DNA from: Phlyctochytrium arcticum
Lineage: Eukaryota; Chytridiomycota; Chytridiomycetes; Chytridiales; Chytridiaceae
DNA length: 64,000 nucleotides
NCBI GenBank assembly: GCA_025602905.1
Contig: JAHLKI010000044.1
Span: forward strand, 1-64,000
Direction: 5' to 3'
Shown: piece by piece, positions 1 through 13,300 of the stretch
How the letters are laid out: every line of letters begins with the position of its first letter
Numbering within the stretch: position 1 is the stretch's first letter
Made by a program: the position numbers and the translations under genes
The notes under the pieces: model-generated
What the model saw: the letters and a program-made list of their open reading frames with translations, nothing else
The model's database searches: none
Told to the model about the DNA's origin: nothing

Positions 1-118
1 TTTGACGAATAGACGGTACAGGCGCCGAAAACTTCTTGTCCTAGGATTTCCCTCGACCAAGATCTGCACCACTTTCCTTTTTTTCCGCCAAACCCTTTAA
101 CACACTAATACAAACACC

Positions 119-3100
119 ATGGCGCAAACTATCGCATCTGATGCCTTGAATCCTGAGGTTCTGTCTCAGCTGGCGGAAGTTTTGGCCCAATTGGCGAGTC
201 CCGATAACAATGTGAGATCGGCGGCCGAGGACAAGCTGAATACGCAACTCGCTGGACAACCTGATCTACTGCTGAGTGCTATGGCCAATGTGACGAGGCA
301 GCATCCGGATGTACACGTAAGATATTATTAAGATCTACCTCTTAGTTGAAGTTTGTAGCTAATGTTGATTTGCAGTTGCGCTCTTTCTCCGCGATTTTGC
401 TCCGACGATTGGCATTGAAGCAGGCTGCTGCTGCGCCCAAGAACCAAGCGGTGACATACTTTGTCTGGATCGGGGATGGCCCACGCACCTACATTCAGAA
501 TGAGCTGCTCGAGTCGATCAAAAGTGAGCAGCACGCTCAGGTTCGCCGTAAGGTGGCGGATACGGTTGCCGAGCTGGCCAAGCATATGCTGCGAAAAGGC
601 AGCACATGGTCGGAACTTTTGCATGCTTTGTTTGAATGTGCACGCTCCCCTGCGGCTGATCACCGAATCTCGGCTTTCCAAATCATTGCCCAAGTTCCCG
701 GACTCATTGCCGACATTGATGTACAGTCAATGAAACGGTCATTTGGAGCTGCATTGCAGGACACAGACTCTAAAGTACGGTTGGAAGCACTCAATGCCAC
801 CATTCAGTACATGATTGAGCTGGAAGGTTCCGGCGTCAACCAGTTTACCGACTTTATTCCTCAAATGTTGAACGTGTTGCCCCCTTTGGTCGAGGAGGAG
901 GATGAGTTGGAGAAGGGACTCGGATACTTTATCGAATTGGCTGATGTGCATCCCAAGAGCATGAGAGCGGTCATCCCGCAATTGGTGTCTTTCACAACCG
1001 ACGTCATGAAGAATGAGGATATCGATATGTCAAGACGACAAACAGCTTTGGAGTTGCTGATGACCTTATCCGAAGCTGCCCCAGCCATGATGCGTAAACA
1101 CGGCGGCTTTGTCCAGACCTTGGTGCCAATCTTGTTGCAGTGGATGGCAAATTTGGATGAGGATGAGAAATGGTACACTGTAGATGACGTTGAGGACGAT
1201 GATCCAGAGTCGGATGACATTCTTGCCGGAGAAGCGCTTGATCGGCTAGCTCGAGCCTTGGGTGGTAAGGCTGTTCTTCCTGTGGCATTCACCGTGATTC
1301 CTGGCATGTTGGCAGCTCCGGAGTGGCAAAAGCGACATGGTGCGCTCATGACAGTGTCTGCGATTGGTGAAGGTTGTGCCAAAATTATGGAGGCGGAACT
1401 CGCGCGAGTGTTGCAGCTTATTGTCCCTCACCTGCGAGACCCCCACGCACGTGTGCAATGGGCGGCCTGTAACGCCATCGGCCAGATGAGTACGGATTTT
1501 GCACCAGTTATGCAAACCAAGTACGCTGAGCTGGTATTGACCCATCTTGTACCTGTTATGGATTTCCGGGACCAGCCGCGAGTTCAGGCTCACGCGGCAG
1601 CCGCATTGGTCAACTTCTGTCAGGAAATGACCAAGGATGCTGTTGCACCATACTTGGGGACCATTTTCGAGAAGCTCATGGTGTTGTTGAGTACTGGCAA
1701 AACATACGTGCAAGAGCAAGCTTTGACGACCATTGCGACAGTAGCTGACAGCGCTGAGGATAACTTTACCCAGTATTACGCTGCCATTATGCCTTTGTTA
1801 TTGAATGTCTTACGGTCTGCCTCCGCCAAAGAGTTCCGACTTTTGCGCGGAAAGGCTATGGAATGCGCCAGTCTGATCTCCCTCGCTGTTGGCAAGACGA
1901 CGTTCGCCCCCAATGCCGTGGAGTTGATTGATTTGCTCCGACAGAGTCAGGAATCCATCACTGACGCTGATGACCCACAATCGTCCTACCTCCTTGCCGC
2001 ATGGGCGCGCGTATGCAAAGTTCTTGAAGCCGACTTTGTCCCCTACCTCCCCTACGTCCTCCCTCCTTTGCTCCACTCTGCTCAACTCAAGCCGGATTAT
2101 GCTTTAATCGATAGTGAAGAGGATGAAGAGACAGTTCGCGACAAGTACGATGACGATTGGGAGATGCTGGTCATTGACGGCCAACGCATCGGAATTCGTA
2201 CGACGGTCCTCGAAGAAAAGTGCACCGCCGTTGAAATGTTGATTTGCTACGCCCGCGAGCTTGGCGCCGGCTTTGCCCCTTACGTGAAGCAGGTCATGGC
2301 GATCGTGGTTCCTCTCCTCAAGTTTTATTTCCATGAAGGCGTCCGCCACGCTGCTGGGGCCACCATTCCCCTACTCTTTTCATCCGCCGTCAAGGCACAA
2401 CTCCCTCGTGAAGAATTTGACATCTTCGCTGCATGGCATGAAGTCTGCGCCAAGATTATCGAAACGTCCAAAGACGAATCAGACTTGGCGTTTTTGGCTC
2501 AGCTGTACACTACCATGTCAGAATGTCTTGATGTTTTGGGCGCCTACTCTACTCCAGAGAACTTGCGCGACGACTTTGTTACCGCTACCACGGCACAACT
2601 GGAAGAGTACTTTGGACGTATTACGGAGCGAGAAGGTAAGCACCACATCATTGATTTGTGTTGGCCAAAGTCAGCTACCCACTCGTGCCGCACAAATGGC
2701 AAGGTCTGACATGCCGCTGATGAGAATCAAGAGGAGCCGACGATGGGAATATTGGCTAGAGTCGAGGAACTCTCACGAGATTCTCCTCGCCAAATCCCGC
2801 ATTGATGGGGACTCTCATCATACACTTGACCTGATGGCTTGTCTACTGCCCACACAATCTTTTGGCGGAAGTTTGGAGATTATGTTGTTCAAATTCTAAT
2901 CGATCACTGTTCTTTTTTCTTTTAGCTTCTCGCAAGGACGTGGACCACGACCAAGAAGATGAAGAAGTGTTGCAGACCGAGGAAGAGCACGAGGACATGT
3001 TCCTCGCCGAGCTTTCCACGGCCTTGCATCAGTTCCTCAAGCACCACCGCGAGGCATTCATTCCCCAATTTGACCGATTCGCTCCCTACGTCCAGCGTTT

Positions 3101-3904
3101 CATCACAAGCAGCCAATTCGCCGCTCGGCAATGGGCCATCTGCGTATTTGACGACGTGCTTGAGTTTACTGGCCCCCAAAGTCTGCGCTACCGGGACGCC
3201 TTCTGGGCACCCATGGTCCAGGGTCTTTCCGACTCGGCTGCTGAAGTCCGACAAGCTGCCGCGTACGGTGCTGGAGTAGCAGCCAAATACGGCGGTGTTG
3301 AATACGCACAACCCTGCGCGCAAGCTTTACCTTCTCTCTTTGCCATGATTGACGCCCCTGACGCTCGCTCCGAAGAAAATATCCTTGCGACCGAGAACGC
3401 TGTTGCGGCCATAGGCAAGATTTGCCACTTTTTGGGACACACCGGCGCCTTTGACCTTAACGATACCTTGGTGCGCTGGGTAAAGGCTCTCCCCGTCGTA
3501 GAAGACTCGGATGAGGCCCCGCATACCTATGCTTACCTTCTCGAACTTCTCACCCAGTACGTTTCCATTTCACTATTCCATTCTTTTCGTACCTTCTCAC
3601 TCATTTTCTTCTCCCAAATAGAAACCATCCTGCCATCCTCGGCCCATCCAACGCCCACATTCCCCACATTTGCCTTGCCCTCGCTCAAATCCTATCCCGC
3701 CCTGACGTCCTCGCCGCTCAACCCGCAACCTCGACCATCCCCTCCGCCCTCGACCCTCCAGAATACTACGCAAACTTGACACCCCGTCTCAGCACGGCCC
3801 TCCAACAACTCCTAGCGCTCGTCGACCCTGCAGTCAAGCAAGGCCTGTGGAACGCGTTGGCTCCCGAGCAACAGAAGGTGCTCGTTACCAAAGGATTTGT
3901 TTGA
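119..3904 (+). CDS. Importin beta-3 / Kap121-RanBP5-type karyopherin
   Basis: HEAT-repeat nuclear import receptor, which binds cargo and RanGTP and shuttles through nuclear pores. I read four exons: 119-316, 376-2635, 2926-3556 and 3622-3904. All joins keep frame and give 1,123 aa, matching the roughly 1,090-1,100 aa of Kap121/RanBP5. The N-terminus has the family layout (short helices, then LRSFSAILLRR). Helical HEAT repeats run throughout, with an acidic stretch near residues 360-375 (DDVEDDDPESDD). Exon 3 begins at the family's acidic linker (QEDEEVLQTEEEHED), and exon 4 restores the NHPAILG motif and the C-terminus. Intron 1 is 59 nt and intron 3 is 65 nt, but intron 2 is 290 nt, long for this locus. 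The first ATG, at 119, follows a pyrimidine-rich leader. Family assignment is secure; the splice sites are my reading of GT..AG signals and frame. Confidence 0.93.
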
Positions 3905-4378
3905 ACAATCCCTATGCATTCCCCTTCCCTCACGATTCCCTTATCCTACTTTTGTTTTTGTTTTGTCCTAGCGCACCCCATCTTTATCTATTCTATTTCT
4001 TATACATAACGAGGAGTTATTGGTTTTATTGTTTGGATTCTGTAATTTCTTTTTTGTCAACAACCATAAAAAAACCTCTTCACTCTTTCCTTACATCTAC
4101 TTGCCCTTCCGCCCTCCTGGCGCCCTCTCACCCAATGGACAAAGTCCGAAGTGCAGATGGAAGACAAACTTATGAGAATGAGAGATTAAATATCCTATCA
4201 TTAGGGTAGATGTCAAAATTAGGAAAAAAACAAGCAAGTATGTATCAGTAAACAACAAAAGAGCAACGACTAAACACAAGACGGTGGATATCTAAAAAAT
4301 GCAAAAGAAAAATGCAGAAGGTACAAGAGGGTATATATCAATCAAATCAAACAAAGAACAAGATCCCAAACAAACATC
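3905..4378. other. Convergent intergenic spacer
   Basis: About 470 bp between the 3' ends of the importin and histidine kinase genes. It is T-rich on the left and A-rich on the right, as expected for two facing 3' untranslated regions. I see no gene, RNA or strong hairpin. Confidence 0.6.
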
Positions 4379-7300
4379 TCATCGCCCCAACAACCCCCGA
4401 ATCTTCTCGACCATCTCCCGCTTCACATACGGTTTGACCATATAATCATCCATACCAGCGTGCAGTGCCTTATCCAACTGCTCCTGGCGCGCGTTGCCGG
4501 TAACAGCCACAATAGGGATGCGGGCTGGTCCACCAAACAAGCTTCCGCTTCGTTCCAGGGCGCGAATGGCGCGGGCAGCAGTCAAGCCGTCCATGACCGG
4601 CATCTCAATATCCATTAATATCAGATCGAAATGGGAGCGAGCGACTTGGCGGGCGCGGATATGGTCTAGAGCTTCTTGGCCGTGGTTGGCGACGACGGCG
4701 GAGTAGCCCAGAGTTTCGAGGAGTCGTTTGAGAACCTTTTGGTTGACGACATTGTCTTCTACCATCAGGATTTGGGGTTGTTGGATCGGAGGTGGTTGTG
4801 GTTGTTGTTGCTGTGGGGGTTGCCAGAGTGATGGTGGGTTCGATGTAGATTCCGTTGATGAAGAAGGGGTCATGACATCTCCCAAACTCCTACTCCCGGC
4901 ACTCCACACCCGTCGCCCAACCCCTTCATTCCCAGGTACACTCCCCTCATCCGTCCCCACCTCCTTCCCTTTGCCGACCGTAATCACCTTACCAACAACG
5001 GGCGGTACCCCACCGTCCCCCTCAACGCGGCCATATCGCACGAAAAACGTAAACGTCGTGCCAGAGCCTTTGGTACTCTCCACCCGAATGTTGCCGTGCT
5101 GGAGCTCGACGAGGCGCTTACTGATAAAGAGGCCGAGACCGCTCCCGCCAAATTCGGCATACGTTTTTGGACTCGCTTGCGCAAACCGGCGGAATAAGAG
5201 AGTTTGTTCCTCGGGTGTCATGCCCACTCCCGAATCCGCAATAGCAACAGTGACATAAACCGGGTTGGGCGGTGTCGGCTGGGGATGTGTCGCGTTGGCA
5301 GGCGGTGTCGTGGACATGGGCGGCTGGACCGTATCCGTACTCGAAGCCGAAGACATATCGTCCCCATCCATTCTCAAATCCTCATCCTCATCACCCCCAG
5401 GCGCCAAAAATGGAATCTCGTTACTCGCCCCAATCGTCACTCGAATCCGCTTGGTGGTCACCTTTTCCATAAACCGAATCGAATTCGTCAAAAAGTTAAT
5501 CAAAACTTGAGCCAGGCGGGTCGGGTCCCCTTTGACCCAACTGACGCCGGTAGCGGTATACGTCGAATTGACTTCCAGATCCACTTGGACGTGTTTCAAT
5601 CTTGCCTCGGTATCAAACATCCGCAAGACTTTGGCGATTTCAACGTGTGGTTGGAAATCGATTTGGGCGAGGACGAGGAGCTTCATGCTGATTTTGGACA
5701 TGTGGAGGACATCGTCCGCGATTTTCTTTTGATGTTGGGCACAGAGAGCAATTGTTTCGACGGCGTCGAGATCGGAAATGACTTCTTGGTTTAGCCAGGT
5801 TGCGACGCGTTTGACCGAGGATATGATTTGGTGGTTTGAGCTTCTCAGATAGGCTAGATCCGAGTCGTTGGTCCGTTTCGTCGAGGGCAGGGTCTCGCCC
5901 AGTGTAGAGGATAGGGACGGAACGAGGAGCGTCGGCGACGGTCCATTCCCATCTCGCAACAACCCATGCTTAGGATCATCACTGGCCGACCTACTCCCAG
6001 CCACCTCACTCATCACAGCAGACTGATGCAACCCAAAGACTTCCCGCTGGACCCGCTCCAGACTTTCCTGCAACAAATCCGCATTATGATATATCCCATT
6101 CAGCGGATTGCGCAACTCATGGCACGTCATGTCGATAAACAGCTCTTGTTGCTGTTTGAGCATCTCGGCTTCTTCAGCCCGTTTGCGTTGGTGCCGTTCG
6201 GCCATTTGAAGGGCATCCAGGCGTTCCCGCTCCAATTTTTTCCGCTCAGTGACATCTGTCAATGTCCCAATATGTGCAACAGGGTTCCCGGAATGGTCAT
6301 ATTCGACCATGGTCTCGCCCAGCGCCCAGCGCTCCTGGCCCGTTCGGACACATTTAAATCGAAATTCCAGATACGAGCGTTTGGCGTCTGTCAGTCCGCT
6401 TCCCCATTCGGCCATGACGCGGTCCCGGTGGGCAGGATGGACAGCCTCGCAAAACCCGTTTCCAGTGGGATCAGCGTCCCGATCATGCATCGAAATCTCC
6501 CACCACCGTTCATTCGTATATGTAATTTTTCCATTCAAGTCCATCCGAAAGATGCCGACGGGAGACATGGACGCCAGGACTTTGTAGCGCCATTCGGATT
6601 CGGCCAGTTCTTGAGTCCGTTCCGCGACGCGCCGTTCCAGTTCCACGCGTAATTTGCCCAACTCCAGATGCGTCTGCACGCGTGCCACAAGTTCCTTGGC
6701 ACTAAACGGTTTGACCAAATAATCATCGGCGCCCATCTGGAGCCCATCCACTCTAGCCTCCTCCCCAGCCCGGGCACTCAACAGGATGACCGGCAAATTT
6801 TTGGTTTCGCTCAGACTCCGAAGTACTTTGAGTAACCCAAACCCGTCCAGAACCGGCATCATCACATCTGAAACAACAATATCGGGCATATCCCGGCGAA
6901 TAGCGTCCAGGGCCTGTTGTCCGTCAGCCACGTCCGTGACTTGCCACCACTGCGACAAGATATTTTTGACGTAGCGGCGCATATCCGAGTTATCATCCGC
7001 CAGTAAAATCTTGTTGCCGCGAGTGGATGCCGACACTGCATTCGACGGGATACTTGAATCGCCAGAGTCAGAAGTTGAGGAATTTACCGTGTCATCGTCC
7101 GACGAGGGTAACCACCGCCGAGCCTCCTCCACCATGGTCATCCCATAACTCCGCGACGACAAGATATTCTCGCGCAAATACGCGTCCGCCTCATCACTTA
7201 ACCGGTCCTGCGGTAAATGCGCCGTCCCATACGGAATGAGCACCGAAAACGTACTCCCTTTGCCAAACTCGGAATCAATGACTAACTTCCCGCCATGGAG

Positions 7301-10189
7301 TTTGACAAGTTCATTCGTGAGCGCCAGTCCAATCCCCGAGCCTTCATGCGACCGTCCCTTTTGCCCTTCAACGCGATGGAAGCGTTCCATGACGCGAGAA
7401 ATTTCGTGGCTCGGGATACCGGTCCCCGTATCTTGAACAGCAAACACCATGCCCTGGTCACCCGGATACACGATGACTTTGATGCTTCCTTCAAGCGTAA
7501 ACTTGAACGCATTCCCAATCAAATTAAACACGATCTTCTCCCACATGTCGCGATCGACCCAGACAGTCCGTCCGGCTTCCTGATGACACTCGACTTTGAA
7601 CGACACTCCGCCCTTTTCGACCGCAGACCGAAACACGCTGGCCAGGTCGGCCGTCACAGTTCCCAGCTCGCATTCCGTAAATGTCGCCTGCATCCGTCCC
7701 GCTTCGATCCGCGAGAAGTCCAATAACGAATTGACGAGTTTTAACAGCCGTTGTGCGTTCCGGTTAATCAAGTTGACACGCTGAACATGCCGCGAAATCA
7801 AGGGGTGGCGCGAGTCCCGCAGCAATTCATCGGTGGGTCCCAGAATCAACGTCAACGGCGTCCTCAATTCATGACTGACCGAACTGAAAAACGCCGTTTT
7901 GGCTCGATCAATGGCCGTCAACGCTTCCGCCCGCTTGACTTCTTCCTCGTAGGCTTTGACCGTGGCAAAAGTGCTCGCAACCTGTCGCGTCAACATATCT
8001 ACAAACCCGGAATAATCCGCATCAAAGGGCCGGCGGGCACTCGTCCCAATGATGATCACGCCCATAACATCGTCCGCATCATTGGCAACAATCGGACACG
8101 TCAAATACAATTTGGAGGGTTCGCCCCAGCCGCGGCCTTCGATGCTTCCGACGCGGGAATCACCCGGTTGCTGGATCCGAGTTTTGTGTACACAGGCGTC
8201 CCAGACGGGCCAGGGGAGTGCCTTGCCGGCCTCGGGGTTGGCGGTATCGACCACCATGCGCTCGACGGCGGCAGGATGTCCGAAATCGATCCCGATGGTG
8301 GTTTCGAGGGTAAGGCGGTAGAGTTTGGAGTTCTGGGTTTTGGTTTCATCGTGGGAGGTGCCCGAGTTGTCGATGGTGCATGTGTAGAGGAGGAAAAAGA
8401 CGATATCATGCTGGTTTTCGGCAATGGCTTCGGTACCAATCAGACAAACGTCGCGTAATTTCTTGGCCGTTGCTAGATTTCCCCTCAAATCAGTTCCATG
8501 TTGCAGAATCAAAGTTCCAAAAATAAAAACTCACAGGTATTGGCACTAAAATCCCGTAAAGTCTTGAGCCGGCGTTCAGCGAGTATCCGCCCAGTAGCTT
8601 CGAACGTCGGATTCAACAGTCCCCCCACAGACCCATTCTCCTGCCGAATCGGGATCCACGACCACGTATGGTACGATTCCTCGACATAGCCATTCCGTGT
8701 CATAAACAGCAAATGGTCCTCAATATAGACTTTATCCCCTCTTTCCATAACCCCCCGTGCAATCGGTTCCAGGACATCCCAAATCTCGGACCAGGCTTCG
8801 CGGCCGGCTTTGCCAAAGAGCCAGGGGTGTTTGGTGCCAGCGACCGGGGCGTAGGCGTCATTGTAGAGGAGGACGAGGTCGGGGCCATACCATATGGCCA
8901 TGGGGAAGGAGGATGCCATGGCGAGAGCCACGATGGTGAGTAGGGATTGAGGCCAGGAGGAAATAGGGCCGAGGGATGTTGAGGACCAGTCAAAATTGCG
9001 GAGCATTTCGCCCATAAGGCCACCGCCAGCCAGACTATCCGCAAACTAACACAACCACCCATTAATACAGAACCACAAAGAAACTCTTGAACGTAAAACT
9101 CACCCTGGGAATAGACCGCCACGCCTCGCCGTCTCCTCCAACTGACCCATCCCCGACATCCGAAATGTCTGTTTGCGACGGCTCACTCACACTCGTGGCC
9201 GCAGCCTTGATGAGCGCCATATGCCGACTAGTACTCCCGCGCTTCAAATTTCTTTGCGTCGCTCTATCCCCGCCGCGGGAGGTTTGTGATGAATTGGTGT
9301 CGTCTTCAGAGGATGCGGTAGAGTGTGGGACGAGGGAATTGGGTTTGGAAGTGTCAAAGGTTGTGTTGTCGTCGTGGGGAGAATCAAAAACGGATGTGCC
9401 AGTCAGGACAATACATTCTTGATGAGGGATATACGCCGCGGTCCAATTAATGTTCCAGCCAGGCAAGGACCAATACTCTAGCTCATCATTCGTCACATCC
9501 ATCGTATCCACATCCTCCACTTGAACCGTCTCTCTCTCTTTTTGATCCGGAGATTTCATCCTCGTCGGTGGACTTGAACTCTCGGTACACCCAGCCACCG
9601 GCGCATCTATGATGGCGGTAACAGTTGGACCATGGTTCTGAGCTGGCCCTCCAAAATTATGCGGCATGTGCAGTGCAGCATGACTGTTTGCACTAGGCTG
9701 CATCTCCTCTTCTTCTTCATCATCATCATCATCATCATCAGTGCCGTGATCCGACGCGCTACTCTCTGAATTCAAACTTGAGCGGGACTGACGGTTGGTA
9801 CTAGTGGATCGGTAGATGGGACAGGCAATCCCGGTGGTCCATTTCTGGGCTCCCCCCTTGGTCGACACGGCCAATTTTTGCAAAAACCGGACAGTATCTG
9901 ATGTCTCTTGCAACACCCGCTGCTGCTTTCCCGCGCCCCAGGCCGGTAATATCCGCCCTATATCCAATGTTCCAAGGACACTGCCGACTTTAGTCTTTGG
10001 CGGCCGGCGAAACGAGGAGCTGGGAAGGAGGTCGGCGGAAAAGAGATCAAAGAGGGAAAGGAAGGCATCGTTGGCGTAGGTGACGGATGGGTCTTTGTTG
10101 GCGTGGAGACGGCAGGTGAGGGCGGGGGTGGGGAGGACATCGAGGTAGTCGGTCAACGACTGGTTCGGCCTTGCTTCTTCCTCCTCCAT
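4379..10189 (-). CDS. Hybrid histidine kinase with two kinase cores and two receiver domains
   Basis: Sensor kinase of a fungal phosphorelay. Exons are 9104-10189, 8535-9045 and 4379-8472 on the minus strand. Introns are 58 and 62 nt, the frame is kept, and the product is 1,896 aa. Order: PAS-like N-terminus, a second PAS-like segment (FDWSSTSLGPISSWP), a GAF-like region, HisKA with SHELRTPL (His near residue 733), HATPase with NAFKFT and GTGIP motifs, receiver 1 (VVSDVMMP, Asp near 1068; VKPF Lys), PAS, a second HisKA-like core (CHELRNPLNG) with its own HATPase (GSGLGLFISKRL), and C-terminal receiver 2 (LMDIEMP, VKPY). No transmembrane segment is evident, so it is probably cytoplasmic. Exon 1 has an Asp/Glu-rich run encoded by a CAT microsatellite near 9720. 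This double-kinase layout resembles fungal group VIII/X-like hybrid kinases; the exact group is not assigned. Confidence 0.92.
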
Positions 10190-10587
10190 TCGTTCTCGTT
10201 ATTCGTTTTAATTTGTCGTTGTCGTCGATTCGTTGGTAGTCCTGACAAGATACAAGTTCATCAGTGATGCTGATACACATCCAGACCCTCATTAGAATGC
10301 ATACCTGGAGTTCCTGATAGTCCCCCCTATGGTCAATACAAGATCCCGGCCCAATCTCTGGCCGTAATCTTTCGCCTGCTGCCCGCTCAAAGTCGCCCAA
10401 AAAGTGTTGAAACGCTGACCAAACCGCTGGGAACGATATGTGCGCACGAATCGCCTACCGCGGTCCTGGGCGATGGGCCACTTTTGGGCCACTCGGCACC
10501 CCGGTAGAACATAAACAAACTTTATTCGTTTGTTTATTCTCATAGCATTTATCTTTCTACCGGTACTTTTATGTACATTAGAAGAGA
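10190..10587. other. Upstream region of the hybrid kinase gene
   Basis: About 400 bp between the start of the kinase gene and the 3' end of the UBR7-type gene, both on the minus strand. It should hold the kinase promoter and the UBR7 3' end. No recognisable motif, gene or repeat was seen. Confidence 0.5.
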
Positions 10588-12001
10588 CTAGATAGCACTA
10601 CGATTCCGCTCATGGCGCTCCCGCTGCTTGGCCTCGAAATACTGCTGAATGTCGGTCGCCGCAACAACCGTGCCGCTATTGGCAAAACCCCTTAAAAAGT
10701 CGCTGAGCTCGGCCTTCATCTGCTGGTAGGCCATGGCACCATGGATGGCCGTCTCGCGGTCCATGTGCGTCGACAGCTTCTGCAGGCCCATATCGTGAAG
10801 GGATGTGCCGGCGTCTGCATCGGGTTCGGGGTCGTAGGTCTCGCTGGCCTCGTCGGTGGTGATGAAGAGGATGCCTTGGGTAGTGTACATTTGGAGGCAG
10901 GCGGGACATGAGCAGAGGTCTTGGCGCCAGCCTTCCTTGCAGAATAAGTCCAACGGTGGACTTTCTTCTGCTTTTGCTTTTGCTTCTGATGATGTTACTT
11001 TTGGCGGTCGGATACATCCTGATTCTTCTTTGAGTTTGAGCTTGAGTGATGGCTCGTCCTCACTCTTGACTTTTTTGTGGCCATTCTCCTCTTCCTCCTC
11101 CTCCTCCCGCCCCCTTTTCTTACTCTCGTTTTCTTCTTTCAGGTCCTCCTTTGCCTCTTCCTTCGCCTCGTCCTTAGAGTCGTCCTTACTACCATCCTTA
11201 GAGTCCTCCTTGATGCCTTCCTTTGAGTCACTAGTGGTGTCATGCGGAGGGTCATCCTTGGAGTCCCGCCCAACGAGAACGGCCTGGAGAGCCTGGAAAT
11301 TGCCCGTCGTCGTCCCTGTATAATCCCTCAAAAAAGGATGCAGGCCCACACAACCGCGACAAATGTAATCCCATCCGACATACGAATCCCCGCCCTGCAG
11401 TTCTTTGGCAATACATGCATCATGCATCTATTCGCTTATGATGAGCTATCGATTACGGATGTTCGTCAAGTAAAAAGAGACCCACCCAATCTTCACAGAG
11501 GACGCATTGGTACATGACAGATTCTTCTGTGTCAGGGTCATAGAGTTTCTTGCAAAAGCAGAACCGGCCCCGAAAGTTGTCCGTGTACACATTCTCTTGA
11601 TTCCTCTCCTCTGATTTCCGCATCAACTGGCACGTCTGGTTTGGGAGTGTCCCACAGTCACAACGAAAGGCGCGCTTGTAAAACAACTCGACGACGTCGT
11701 GGGTGGTATGACATTGGACAAAGCAGGCATAGCAGACCCCACAGGTCCCGTCGGGGCTGCAGGTCAGGCACGAATAGACTTGCTGGCGGACATGGCCGCG
11801 GGGGTAGGAGCAGGTGTCGATCTGGCCGGAGAGAATGTCGGCGGCTGCGCGGTGCTGTTCCTCCTGGGCGGCGAGATACTCTCCGGCCGTAATAGTGTCC
11901 TGGGCTTCTGCCATTTCCTTTGGGACCTCTCGCTGATCCATATCTGCTCTCGGACCTCTGACTCTCTGAGCCTCTTCCTCCGCTGCGCCACAGAATGTCA
12001 T
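10588..12001 (-). CDS. UBR7-type putative E3 ubiquitin ligase (UBR box + PHD finger)
   Basis: Homologue of UBR7 / fission yeast Mlo2, which bind chromatin or N-degrons. There are two exons, 11486-12001 and 10588-11427, with a 58-nt intron placed inside the PHD-like finger (CVLCEDW, then MHDACIAK). The UBR box lies near residues 62-130 with the Cys/His pattern CSYPRGHVRQQVYSCLTC, CGVCYACFVQCHTTHD and CDCGT. The atypical PHD finger follows (FCFCKKLYDPDTEE). The middle is a Lys/Glu/Asp-rich low-complexity linker. The C-terminus has the family signature LCSCPACLQMY and a final coiled coil. The start could be the ATG at 12001 or one of two in-frame Met codons about 20 and 30 codons later. Length (about 450 aa) fits the family. 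Confidence 0.9.
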
Positions 12002-13140
12002 CGTCCCAGTCAGTGAGAAATTATCGCGTCCCAGCGCTGTCCCAGCGCTCTCGATCTCTCACGATCGCTCCCATCACGGATCAGATTGCGCCTTGAATGT
12101 CTTACATGGGAGACTCGGACGGGGCGAGCTCTGCAATGCCCACCACTTCCACACCGCCAAAGGCCAGCACTTGCGGGTTTATCTTGCAATCACATTCCTT
12201 CCGATCTGTCACTTAATCCTGCTGTCAGCCTGTCAGTCAATCGTACGTTGCAATCTTTGCTGGGGGAACAGTTGCTGGGCTGTGGAAAAAGTGGCAGGAT
12301 ATTTATGGTGAGTTAGGAAAGCGATCACTGACGAATTGCGGCCCTGCCTAACTGTTTATACTACATCCATAGCTTCCCCAAACCCAAATCGACCGTCGGG
12401 GGTGGGACAAAGGAAAGTCCTTCCGGGCTCAGGCAGACTCACAAGAGCAAGAGCACTTTCCCGTCGATAACAAGGGATGTCTTTTCGACGTAAAAGTTGT
12501 TCTCGTATACCTCATGAGGACGCGTGTAGCTATGTATAACAAGACTCCTTGGTTCAGTGTTGTTGAGCAATAACTATGTCGAATGAAGTATGATACAATG
12601 AGAATAGAATTGCTAGAGAAAGAAGAGGGGATGTCCAGAGGACCAAGACTATATACAGGGGAGAACTATGTACAAAAAGGCTACCGCTAGCTATCTAATG
12701 AAAAGGATGGCGAACGGTAAACTACGGAAATGAAGACGCGAACGCGACACGCGACGCGTTAACAATGACAAGCTATACTGACAAGCCGGGCTTGTCACAC
12801 TATGGGATAGGCAGTTTGGCAAATGAATTTCGTGGATAGTATTGGGATGGAATTCCATTACCAAGTCGATACAATGCACAGATCATTAAGAATCACAACA
12901 TTCTGGTAAGCACAATTTGTTGTTCGCCGCGCGTTTTAAAATCCCTTTTGCTGATGTCTTTCATAGGTCTCATGGACACACAGGCCGTACCTGGAACTCT
13001 ACCCTTCTAGTGGACATTAGAGCCGGAGCTGCACGGAGCGGATACAGTCTCCAGAATACCCTGAACTTGAACTACGGCACGCCGGTCTCTATCCAAGAGC
13101 ACAACAACGAAAGAATTTAAGGGAAGTTCAACTTCTCGCC
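12002..13140. other. Intergenic region, no gene supported
   Basis: Promoter side of the UBR7-type gene, then about 1 kb of unique-looking sequence. Short ORFs occur on both strands, but none shows domain-like composition. No tRNA or repeat was recognised. Confidence 0.5.
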
Positions 13141-13300
13141 AAGGGTTGTGTGGACTTGCGCGTGGAAATTGAAACCAACGCCGTGTGTTTTCTGGAACTG
13201 AGGAAAGTAGTGAAGCAGCAAGATATCAGGCAAGCGATCGCAGATGCTTGTCGCTTTCGGACGGGATGCACGGGGTTGTGGTGGTGGAAATGCGCAAGTA
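13141..13300 (+). pseudogene. Decayed fragment of a Crinkler-type C-terminal (nuclease-like) domain
   Basis: The plus strand here reads DLRVEIETNAVCFLELRKVV, followed by a helical stretch ending ACRF. This parallels the effector domain of the CRN gene at 32 kb, which reads DLQVEIQSVPVCFMELKKSV and then ACLF at the same spacing. The match covers about 45 residues and includes the Glu-x-Lys/Arg core. There is no start codon in context, and similarity stops on both sides. It is best explained as a relic of a CRN gene copy. Confidence is limited because the match is short and judged by eye. Confidence 0.55.
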
